This document shows, in pieces, positions 38,926 through 48,667 of a stretch of DNA of 64,000 nt. Source of the DNA: Rhodeus uyekii (lineage: Eukaryota > Chordata > Actinopteri > Cypriniformes > Acheilognathidae); the NCBI GenBank assembly GCA_037043235.1, contig JAWRVZ010000110.1, forward strand, positions 1,771,501-1,835,500. The letters are read 5' to 3'. A program made the translations under genes and the position numbers. Position 1 is the stretch's first letter; each line of letters begins with the position of its first letter. Below the pieces are notes generated by a model that saw nothing but the letters and a program-made list of their open reading frames with translations, was not told where the DNA came from and did no database searches.

Positions 38926-39876
38926 ACATGCTGAGTTGTAGAGTATTTTCACTTCTCTTCCGTCTGTTTTAAAATCAAGATGCAGCAACCAAAGTGAATT
39001 GCTTTTCTACTGCACATTCATCTTTTTAACTATTACCACTACTAACACTTTGAACCACTGTTTTAGTGTACATCATACAACAAATGAATGTTGAAAAGAT
39101 TTTGTATTGTGTATTTTTTTTAATCATTAAGACACTACAATAAAACGTTTTTATATGTGCTTTTAAATCTGCTGTATTTCTTCGGGATGCACATTATTGA
39201 CTGTAAAAATACTTTATACAAGAAACTCATTTACAAGATTCTGTCAGAACACAAAGGAAAACAATTTGGCAAGTTAATACACAGCTAAATTAGTTGAACG
39301 TCTCTATTCAAGTATTTATAGTCACACTGATTTGTGAGACCTCAAGTAAAACTAAGAAATGTTACCAGGCAGTTCAAAAATTCAAACAGGCCAAAATCAT
39401 AAAAAAATTGATTCAAACACTTCTTTCAAAAACTGTACACTCTGTAGAAAAACAGAAATGTAAATCTCGGGTAACCATTCCACTTCATTGATTGTTTTGT
39501 TACATCTGCTGTCAACAAGTATTAAATATTACTCAAATATGAAATTAGTACTGATCATATTCTTTTCGACACTTAGTACTCCTCCCAATGCTGCATTATT
39601 AAGCTTACGCTGACGACTTCTGTGTTCAAGAGCTGCATCTGTGAGGTAGTTCTACAAGTTACATATTTAATACAATTATGAGAACGAGGTAGTGCGTTGC
39701 AAAATATTTCAGAAATATAATGATCTAGTATAACGGATTCAGATAGCTTAAAATGGTTTGGTTTTAAAAGCTGAACATCATCACAAGTCTCACACCTGAG
39801 AACAGTTGATTAATATTGAATTATGAGTTGTAAAGTTATCATAGGAACAGCAGCAGGTTGTACATTTCAAGTGCCT
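38309..39876. other. Convergent 3' ends of tmem134 (+) and irf2 (-)
   Basis: Between the two stop codons. Plus-strand poly(A) signals AATAAA occur at about 38,379, 38,800 and 39,139. On the minus strand only a variant ATTAAA (39,665-39,670) was noticed. A (CA)n microsatellite lies at 38,891-38,923. Transcripts of the two genes may overlap. Confidence 0.6.
38891..38923. repeat. (CA)n microsatellite
   Basis: About 16 CA units. Confidence 0.95.
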
Positions 39877-42800
39877 TCATTGTAGTGTTTTGTCTTTTGC
39901 AAGAGAGAGATCCACAGCTTTAGCGATCACACTTGCCTGAGAACTTGGGCTGCTGGTGAGATCTGGTTTGTACGCAGGGCTTGAAGGTCGCACATCTGTG
40001 ACATTTTGGAAATTAAACGGGCAGGGAAACCATGGAGGAGTGTTATATGAAATTAGGGGAGAGTCCTCTCTGCAGCTGGTCACTCTGAAATTTGTTTTCG
40101 ATGATGTGAAAAATGTGTTTGGGGAGGAATTAGCTGATGGTGGAATCCTTAACACAGAACTGCATGATGATCTTTGTGAAGCTTTTATGGACAGGTCCTG
40201 AGGAAGCTGCGAGGGAAAGTTAATAACACTCTTAGCACAAAAAACAAGCTGTAGCTGTGGCTTAATGACAAAAATTAAAGGATTTGTTCAAATTTGATTT
40301 TTAAAGATCAATTAAATTGTTAAGGTTTTGTGCATTCATATTATTACCACCAATTTGATGATAAATTCACAAAACATTGAGTATAGAAGAATACAGAAAA
40401 TCTGGATAGAAAAGATTCAAGTTCTTGAATTCAATTAATTAGAAATCTTTCTGATTATTTAAATCTAATTAAATTCTGAAAAATTTAAATGGGGAAACAT
40501 GGAATTTGAGAAACTATTTTCAGCAGCCATTGCTCCAGTCTTCAGTGTCACATGATCCTTCAGAAATCATTCTAATATGCTGATTTAAAACATTTCTTAT
40601 CAATGATGAAAACGATTGTTACATAATATTTTTGTAGAAACTGATGCATGAGATATGATTTTTTTTTTTCATGGATCTTTTAAGAATAGAAAAAAATTAA
40701 AAAATAACAGCATTTATTTGGATTAGAAACGTTTTGTAACATTAAGTGTCTTAACTGTCACTTGATCAGTTAATGCATCCTTGCTGAATAAGATAAAAAT
40801 AGTACTGACCCCAAACTTTCGAATAGTAGTGTATTTACAATTAGGTTAACCAATTACAGGCTGTTACAATTTTTTTTTAAATTAAGATGCAAGTGTATAA
40901 ATGTGCCATTTAAAAATATACATACCTGTACTAACTCTTCATCGCTGTATGTGCTCTCTGTGTCACTCTCTGTTTGGAATAGAAAAAAATGTGCTGTTGT
41001 GTTTGTGGCCAACAATAACACATAAGTCATTTATGACTCCTATGGGGAATACAACACTGTAGACAGTAGAGATGAAGGCGAGAAAGAACCTTACCACTGT
41101 ATGATGAAACATGAGAGTCCTGGAGAGGCAGAGGCGTTTCAGTGGGGCAAACCACAGGTTCTGCATCCTCTGTTGCCACCTCAACAACGGCACACACATC
41201 AGGTAGCTCAGCTACAACCATATCCCTCTCAGGAGAGATCTCCTGCTCTGTTGAGGAATAAGCAAGAGTAAAACAATGGCTCTACTGTTGAAGGCAAAGG
41301 GTAAAGTTTTTGGTGGTCAGAAACACATTGAGACCAGTTGATGATAAATAAAATAAAAAAATTGTTAATAAAGGTTTGTTCTGAGCTCTAGCATCACTCC
41401 AATAACATGCACACAATTTAAGTATGGATTAAATTTCCATATATGTTTTGGAAACACTACATAAATAGGTGGGTTCTCCAATTCCGCCTCTGTTACTGCT
41501 GTGATATCTGAAGGCAGAGTAAATGAAGGAATAACAAGTGGTTATTTACCAGCAAACAGTACAGTGCTGTCCGGCGTAGTTACTATCTCAGTCTTTGCTT
41601 CACTCTGTCCATTTAGAATTTTGATTTTTCTGGGAGTGCCAGCTTTCCGTTTCTGAAAACCCCTCTAAAGAATTGAGGATAGGTGTGAGATTATTTGCAA
41701 TACTTAGTTAGAAGTGTGAAATGTCTTTTTAAAATGTATAGAAATGTGTTCTTTTGCTCCTACTTTTGCTCTTTGCTCCAGGTCCATCTTTTTCTTCCCT
41801 GAAAAAGATGACAATATGCATTTAGAGGATCTTAGAATTAGTTTGTACACAAAATGAAATGAGATTGTACACAAATGATAAGTGGTTAAGCGTAAAATAT
41901 ATGGTAGAATTTCCCCTAAATAGCATCATGTTAAGTTGACCAAACTTACCTTTCTTAACAGCTTTTTCGTATGAAGAAAGCATCCTGTACATTCTGAAAG
42001 CATTGCTTCCTCTCTTCATGCTTTTATCTTTCACTTCCTCAATATCTGGTAAAGAATTCATAGCGCAGCGAAAATTTGCCTTCCATGTCTTAGGATCTGG
42101 TTTGTCAATACCTGGACGGTATTTTCCTGTATGAGACATAATTAGGTAATACCAAATCATAATCAATAACGTTTAATTAATATTACCTGTGTACAACAGT
42201 TACCTGTGTGAATGGCCCAGTTCATAAATAAAGGTGCATCCTTTTCCAAATCCCATCCATGTCTGGCTGCATGCATCCATGGTATCTGAAATATCCTTTT
42301 CTCCTGTTAGTGGAAACATTTTAATAAACTATTACTTGTACTATTTGACTGTACACTGTCAGTCCAAATCCAAATATTTGTGTATCCTATCTAAATGATA
42401 ATATCTGACCTAAATGACTGGCCACATTGTGTGTGTGTGTGTATTGCGCACACACAATATACAGCCATATTGTGCGTCCCTTGGCTCATTTTTGTTTTTT
42501 GGAATATCTGCATTGATTTCCATGGCATTGACATTGTGTTGGTAGGACTATGCCAAAGACATCAAGAATGGGTGGGTAATGTTGTATTTATGAAAATGTA
42601 TAGCTGTAGCGCTGGTCAACTAAGGAAGCAATGATAAAAATGGAGGTTGGCATGAGCCAAGTCTCTAAGTGAAGACACCTCATCTCCATTACATTATAAT
42701 TATAACAACACAACGTAACCTTGATTCTGCAGTCTGGCATTTTTACATTTTATGTGGTGAGAAAGTGACATAAAGGGAGAAAAGTTATGCAAAATCCAAT

Positions 42801-43574
42801 TAGAGGGGTCAGATGGAGATGGATTTCCAGAAATTAGGTTTTCGAAGCTCATATTTGTAAACAAAATCTGATTTAATGTGATTTTTTGCTGTTCACACTT
42901 ACTAAATATGATCGGATTTGGATTCCAATCAGATCTGCTCCAAAAAAACACACATTTGAACTGACAGAACAGTCTTGAGTAGCCAGACCTTCAGACTGAT
43001 GGCAGAAGGTTTGGACTCCATAGCAGCTTTCACTGACCAAGGACCAGAGACCATCTGACTGATATGTAAAGCAACCAATCACAGTTTGTTTTGTTCTATC
43101 ATCATGTTTAGAGGTGTGAAAATGTAACGTGGCATCTTTGTTTCCTGGCAGACCGTTAAAGAATGCAACACACATGTCTACCAGAAGTCCTGTAGAATTC
43201 AACCAATCAAATGATGACTGAAACTCCTGATGTGTTTCCAATTTTGTGTGCCATATGCATTAGAAGTTCAACCAACAGTCCGTGGGTGTGACGTCTGAAA
43301 CTAGTCTGAACAAGGGTTTACACAATCCATGTACAATTAGGTTAACTAACATCAACCATGCTCGGTATTACATCATAATGTAATTTCACAATGTACTGGC
43401 AAAGACAAAGTTCCACATGTTCAAATTTTATTAGGTCTCCCCTCAAACTGAATTCAATAGAATTTGATGGCAGACTTCCACCCTCACCTCATCGACCCAT
43501 AGAAGACCTTTAACGTTCCCACTGGAAATCTGTTGCTCCAACCAGGGGCGCATTCTCATTCGGTCTACTGGCAT
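39877..43574 (-). CDS. irf2: Interferon regulatory factor 2
   Basis: Eight coding exons on the minus strand: 43,574-43,488, 42,303-42,204, 42,126-41,950, 41,798-41,764, 41,664-41,550, 41,247-41,095, 40,969-40,926, 40,206-39,877. All sites are GT/AG and in phase, giving about 346 residues (human 349). The DNA-binding domain has the five IRF tryptophans W11, W26, W38, W46, W58 and the recognition-helix block KTWKANFRCAMNSLPDIEEV. Several points favour IRF2 over IRF1: GIDKPDPKTWK, the mid-protein PDVCAVVEVATED, SDTESTYSDEEL, and a C-terminus with ASVI. IRF2 is a nuclear factor that binds ISRE/IRF-E elements and mostly antagonises IRF1 at interferon-stimulated genes. The start codon is preceded by acceptor TTCAG|A at 43,582, implying a non-coding first exon. 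Confidence 0.95.
40530..40836. repeat. Dispersed AT-rich teleost repeat (copy 2)
   Basis: Same order of blocks as at 10.83-11.28 kb: CCAGTCTTCAGTGTCACATGATCC, TTCAGAAATCATTCTAATATG and CATCCTTGCTGAATAAG. It ends with ACTGACCCCAAACTTTCGAATAGTAGTGTA. Lies in the last irf2 intron. Confidence 0.7.
42965..43305. repeat. Probable non-autonomous DNA element in irf2 intron
   Basis: Read on the minus strand, it runs from CAGACTAGTTTCAGACGTCACACCCACGG to GAAGGTCTGGCTACTC. This is an arrangement I recognise as a recurring cyprinid repeat. Inverted ends are weak and no duplication was identified. The open frame across it is not a gene. Confidence 0.45.
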
Positions 43575-44126
43575 CTTGACTCTGAACAGAACAGAATCGA
43601 ATAGAATGAAGATTTAAATGTACTGGTCCTGCCTCACATAAAACAAATAAATGAAAAATAATGTGTAGAAAAAAAAATAAGAGCCTGATGAAATGAAAAC
43701 AATATATGTTAAGAGTAGAAAATTAGCATTTTCAAAAGAAAAACAAAACATGTTAAGTGAAGTTAGACTCAATTTCGTACAAATAAATACAATAAATCTC
43801 AGAATTATACCAGAGGACCAAAACGCGTCACACTTCAACCTTACATATGTTTAAATCAAATCTATTCTTATGACGACGATTCACAAACCTTGATACACCT
43901 TCATATGGCGTACCTTTCACACAATTTCTATATAAAACAATGAATGTATTATTCCGAACATGTAAATAGTGACATGTTATGTCATATAAACATGTTCCAG
44001 TCCAGCACAGATAGAGAATCGTGTAAAATCATCTACAATAATCGAATCTATTCCGAATCTATCTATTCCATCTATTTATGAACAGACCTATAAATTCACA
44101 GTTCTGCTTCGAATCCATGCATTTAC

Positions 44127-44431
44127 CTGGACGAGAGGCAGTCGATAATACTCCCAAGATCCCTCGATGAGATGAGTAATAAAGTCCTATCCTATAACTA
44201 AACGGAAAAAATCACCATGTTTTGTTTTGGATATTTTTTCATGATCTTATTAAAAGCGACGTAGTGTTTTTTTTTAATGGACACGTGAATCCTTCCAGAA
44301 ACCGTGCCGTTCTCGTTTGATAGATTGACGCACAAACGTCACCCAGAGCCAGACCGCGGAAGTGAAACAACGAAGCATTTCATTGGTCGGTGTCTCTTTT
44401 GAAACAACGGGTTCTTTCACTTTCACTTCCG
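44127..44431 (-). promoter_or_regulatory. irf2 promoter and non-coding exon 1, with ISRE-like motif
   Basis: A donor CCAG|GTAAAT on the minus strand at 44,127/44,126 fits the acceptor before the irf2 start codon. Upstream at 44,431-44,412 the minus strand reads CGGAAGTGAAAGTGAAAGAA. It holds GAAAGTGAAAG, a good ISRE/IRF-E core (GAAANNGAAA). A second GAAGTGAAAC half-site occurs near 44,361 on the plus strand. The surrounding 44.29-44.52 kb is GC-richer than the neighbourhood. Known biology: IRF-family promoters often carry IRF/ISRE sites. The transcription start itself is not visible. Confidence 0.55.
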
Positions 44432-44519
44432 CTTCCTATGCCACGGCGCCTGCTGAAGCCTGACAGTACATGGCACCTTTACAGTCTGTGGTTGCGGCCG
44501 AGACGTGTCTAAAACAGGG

Positions 44520-46600
44520 GTCACAAAAAACTAAACAAATTTTTTTTTCGAACACCATATGAACAACAATTGAGTGACGTGTCTTTTTAATTTGTGCCCG
44601 AAATGTAAGCGTTTTAAATGGGTATTCATTGTGTATTCATATTTACCCAAAATACAATATAAATTATATATCTTATTGTCAACTTATTGTTATATATCTT
44701 ATTGTATTGTTATATACTAAATTGTCAACTCTTATTTTCTTTCGTACTTGTTCTGACTCCATAAGGGCGCAGTTATTAATAGTCATTGGGTGAGTTTCGC
44801 TGTGGATATATTATTAAACTGCTCATGGGAACTTGCCATCGGGTGTCTGCTGTCTGTGACCCAGCTTGTTTTGGTCCGATTGATATAATTAGTTTGTGAA
44901 TTGCGCAATATTAAGGGTGGGGTCTGAGTAATGTCAGGGATTGACTGGGAATACACACGAAGCTCATTTATTATTCGACATAATAGCCTACTTCATAAAT
45001 CACAATGTCTTTCGATGACGGTTGCTATAAGTAAAAAACTTTACCATTGTCAGTCATTGAAATTGAATAATTGAAAGCAATTTAAATAGTATTGTGACAA
45101 GTCATCTTCAAACTTGTTTTGTAAAATGTGAATCCCTGAAACCCTAGGAACTAGAAATTAATTTGTGCATGGTTGTAAGTTTACAACAATAAAACTAAAA
45201 AACAAAACAAAAACAAATAAAGCTATGCATTTTGACAAATGCTAGCCAGGCTTTTGACTAATGTTTGGTAAATGTGGTGCGGTAAATTAATGTTTAACAT
45301 TAGACTTTTTTCATGGCGCATTTTACGGTTCTAGCCCAAACAACCGTATACATAAACAAAGGCCCTTTGCATTACACACAGCATATTCAGAAAAATATCC
45401 ATTTCATAGCACAATAATCTGTTTTGTTATCATTCGAAAACCTTAAATGTAAGCAATACATACTCTAAATCCAATAAATTCAGGAACACTGAATAAACGT
45501 CTTCATTGATGATAGGCTACTGTCTGTCATGTGAAATTTGGGGGAGCAGTAGGACCGGTTCTAGACATTTGGAGACCCTAGGCAAAATATATGTTAGAGA
45601 AACCCTGCACAACAACTTTCCTAACAAAAAGCACTTGATACACATATGATTCCTATCCTTTTTATTTATGCAACATTTGCCACCAAAATGTGTATATAGT
45701 TTAGTGCTGTCAGTTTATTTTATAAATGAACTAATTAATCACATTTTCTGTAATTTGTTGATTAACTACACCTAACATTTAAGCTTTTTAATAGATTTTT
45801 ATGAGTAATAAATTCACATTTAATCTCCATATATACAGCAAAAAGATATAACAGGACGGAAATATACAGAAATATACAGAAATTGAATAAAGTTATCAAA
45901 CACTTCATAGTCTTCACTACATAAATTAGAAATGAAATAGGCATATAGATTAATTTTTATTAAAGCTACAAAATCTCAGTCAAGAGCAGTGAGGGATTTT
46001 CTTTTTGTCTTTAATTCTTTGATAAACATTAATGACATAGACAGCAGCAGGTTTATTAGGCTTTATTTATGATGCTGATCTGACACACATCCGATGTCCT
46101 CACAACTATTAATGTTCATTTAAGACTTTATTTAACTAATTTAAGACTGTGATTGCAAGGATAGGACAAAGTGGGTATTTTGGCATAATTATGTGTTTTT
46201 TTGTCCGTTCAAGCGTGAAAGAGAACATTTTCATTTTTCAATCTATTATCTATTATCAATCTATTACGGATTTCTGTGTATGCGCGCATGAATATTTAGG
46301 AAACAAATTTATGGTGAGAAAATGGAAACAAGGAAGTGTGTTAGAACTTCAGCATGCATTGACTGATTTGAATGAAACTTCAGCTGTCTGTTTGTTGTAG
46401 GAGGCCGATCACAGTGATTTGACTATTGTGAGACAAAGTCATAGTGCCACCAACTGGTAGCAGGAAGTGTGTCTCCTTCAAAACTCTTTGAAATCAACCT
46501 CTTATTTTTACTTGATTTGCTTCCAACTTCATCAGTATAATGTCAACACGCAGCAGATTTAGATGTATGAAAGGATTTTTGATAATGTAAAAACTGTTGC
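44520..46600. other. Intergenic, AT-rich, no feature seen
   Basis: No conserved frame, terminal repeat or RNA gene found between the irf2 promoter and the start of the transposon cluster. Confidence 0.5.
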
Positions 46601-46619
46601 CACTGTCACGGGTCAGGGT

Positions 46620-46950
46620 GTGTCAGCGTAATAAATTCACTCATTTGCACTTGAATCCTTGCTTTCCCCGCTCCCCCCTCCTCCCTCTTCTCTCCTCAGC
46701 TGAAGTGCATTACAGTAAATTGTCAAGTGTTTTTAGAGTTTAATTGTCAATTATTAATTAGTATTTATATGAGATCTTAATGGTTATATTTTTAACTGCA
46801 ATTACAGTAATAGGGTAAAACCGCAAAAATATTTAAAATGGGCATTTGTGGTCGTGTGGAACGAATAAATTGATTTTAGTGCATTCCTAAGGGGACGTTT
46901 GTTTTGGTGTACAGCATTTTGGTTTACGAGCTCGCTCTTGGAACTAATTA
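46620..46950 (+). mobile_element. Fragment of the TACCTCGGTTTACGAG transposon family (right half only)
   Basis: Closely matches the right-hand part of the complete copy at 58.67-59.79 kb: AATAAATTCACTCATTTGC, GCTTTCCCCGCTCCCCCC, TGAAGTGCATTACAGTAAATTGTCAAG, then GCATTTTGGTTTACGAGC. It stops at 46,950 in ...AACTAATTA, where a Tc1/mariner-type element is inserted at TA. Its expected terminal CGAGGTATTACTG is not found after that insertion. Confidence 0.75.
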
Positions 46951-46978
46951 CAGTTCCCTTTCATGGGAACTTCGAGCT

Positions 46979-47124
46979 GCGTCAGAAAACGCTAGGGGAA
47001 ACCCTTGACGTCAGTCACGTGAAGATGTGTACAACCAATGGGAATTTTACGCGTGTGAATGCGAGTCACGGAAGTGACGTCATGAACAGAGCATAAAAGC
47101 GCGCCGGAACCCGGAAGTGACAGC
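46979..47124 (+). repeat. Left inverted terminal repeat of the DIRS element, with TATA-like promoter
   Basis: The inverse complement of 51,922-52,067. Contains CRE/ATF-like TGACGTCA words (about 47,008 and 47,077) and CATAAAAG at about 47,091 as a TATA-like box. The gag start codon lies about 115 bp further on. Because the repeat is inverted, the right copy points the same promoter inwards on the minus strand. Confidence 0.85.
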
Positions 47125-47203
47125 TTTGAGTGTCTTCAGCGTGCGTGTGTCAGAGAGTTTGTGCTTGCGAGTTTCAAACCTCCCATTGGATTGCGTTGTG
47201 ATT

Positions 47204-48667
47204 ATGGCGGAGCAGACATTTAGATCGTGTGTTTCTCCTTGCACTCGTTTCATTACGGGAAAGGACACACACATTCAGTGCGTTGTCTGTCTGGGAGCGG
47301 AGCACGCTCGGTCAGCGCTTGAGGGCGGTGATTGTGAGAACTGCGAGAGGTTCTCATTGCGTACTCTCCGCTCCCGTCTGGCAGTATTTGCGGATACTAA
47401 CCAGACTCGCGTTCTTCAAGGTTCGGGACCCGCTGCGGCTGAGGCTCGGCGGCGTTCTCAATCTTGGGGATCGCAAATGGATCTCACGGAAGGTTGCGGG
47501 GCGGGTGAGCCCGCCTCGCAGTTCGACTGTGCTGATCCCAGTTCCAGCCGGAGGTTGGAAGCACGCGTTTCAGGCGCGGTTTCTTCCAATCCGACTGGGA
47601 CTTCGGTGCTGTCATTATCCTGCTCTGAGGAGGAGGAGGTGATTAGCATCGATCCGGTTGAGGAGGCTTCGCCACCCTCTTCACCGGCGTACGAGGAACT
47701 GATCGAGGTTGTGACACGAGCAGTCTCTCGTCTGGATATTGATTGGCCGGCAGAGACTAGGAACGCCCGTCCCAGCAAAAGTAAGTTGGATGAGCGTTAC
47801 CTTCCGGCTCGTGTCGCTCCCCAGCGCCGGGCAATGCCTTTCTTCCAGGATCTCCATACTGAGGTGTCGAGATCTTGGAAGAAGCCAGCTTCCGATAGGG
47901 TGCATACATCGTCTAGTGCGATGTACGCTACTCTTACCGGAGCTCATCCTTACGGTTACGGAGGGATGCCGAAGGTGGACGAGGCTCTTGCGGGATACCT
48001 TGTGCCCCATTCGGCATCCACTATTAAAGCCCCGGCGCTCCCCACCAAACCGTTGCGAGTCACATCATCACTGGTGGGAAAAGCATATTCTGCCTCTAGT
48101 CAGGCTGCAGCGTGCCTGCACACCACGGCACTGCTGCAGGCCTACCAAGCAGATTTGCTGGGAGACCTCGATCAAGGTGGCGGTATTGGTCCCGAAGCAG
48201 TGGCAGAGCTGCGTCGGGCCATGGATTTGTCTCTCCGAGCCACTAGAGAAACGGCCTTCTCTGTCGGGCGCTCAATGGCAGCTCTGGTGGCTACGGAGAG
48301 GCATTTATGGCTCAATCTTTCAGCCATAAAGGATAAGGACAAGTTCGTTTTGTTGGACGCCCCTCTGTCCCCTTCGGGCTTGTTCGGCGACGCCGTAAAA
48401 AGCGTTGTCGATAAGTTTCAGGAGGCTGCACGACAGCAGGTGGCGTTCAGCAAAGTCCTTCCCCGCCACCCTTCACGTGAGCCCAGTAGCCAAACACGGG
48501 CTCGCAGTTCCTCGTACAGGGCCTCACAGAAGGAGAGTGTTGCATCTCGTTTACCTCCCCCTAATAAAGGGAGGTCGGGACAACACTCTCGGGCCCAGCC
48601 TTCTGGTAAAAGGATGGATCTGAGGAACGTCCTAAATGCCAAGAAGGCTACCTCTAAGCGTTCCTGA
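47204..48667 (+). CDS. DIRS ORF1: gag-like protein
   Basis: An ATG at 47,204 (MAEQTFRSC) gives 487 residues. The frame stays open upstream to a GTG at 47,117, but that lies inside the ITR. N-terminal residues about 20-48 hold a compact cysteine array (CVVCLGAEHA...CENC) that could bind zinc, as in gag-like proteins of vertebrate DIRS elements. Serine-rich and acidic stretches, a conserved helical middle and a basic tail (KKATSKRS) follow. The product is presumably the nucleic-acid-binding structural protein of the retrotransposition particle. It overlaps ORF2 by 32 bp in another frame. Assignment is by position and pattern; sequence identity to a named gag was not tested. Confidence 0.8.
   Translation: MAEQTFRSCVSPCTRFITGKDTHIQCVVCLGAEHARSALEGGDCENCERFSLRTLRSRLAVFADTNQTRVLQGSGPAAAEARRRSQSWGSQMDLTEGCGAGEPASQFDCADPSSSRRLEARVSGAVSSNPTGTSVLSLSCSEEEEVISIDPVEEASPPSSPAYEELIEVVTRAVSRLDIDWPAETRNARPSKSKLDERYLPARVAPQRRAMPFFQDLHTEVSRSWKKPASDRVHTSSSAMYATLTGAHPYGYGGMPKVDEALAGYLVPHSASTIKAPALPTKPLRVTSSLVGKAYSASSQAAACLHTTALLQAYQADLLGDLDQGGGIGPEAVAELRRAMDLSLRATRETAFSVGRSMAALVATERHLWLNLSAIKDKDKFVLLDAPLSPSGLFGDAVKSVVDKFQEAARQQVAFSKVLPRHPSREPSSQTRARSSSYRASQKESVASRLPPPNKGRSGQHSRAQPSGKRMDLRNVLNAKKATSKRS

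Noticed and set aside
42873..43241. 122-codon minus-strand frame in an irf2 intron
   Set aside because: It coincides with a dispersed repeat and is flanked by no splice sites compatible with irf2.
47117..47203. GTG-initiated extension of the DIRS gag frame
   Set aside because: It lies in the inverted terminal repeat and the probable leader. The first ATG at 47,204 precedes the cysteine-rich region.
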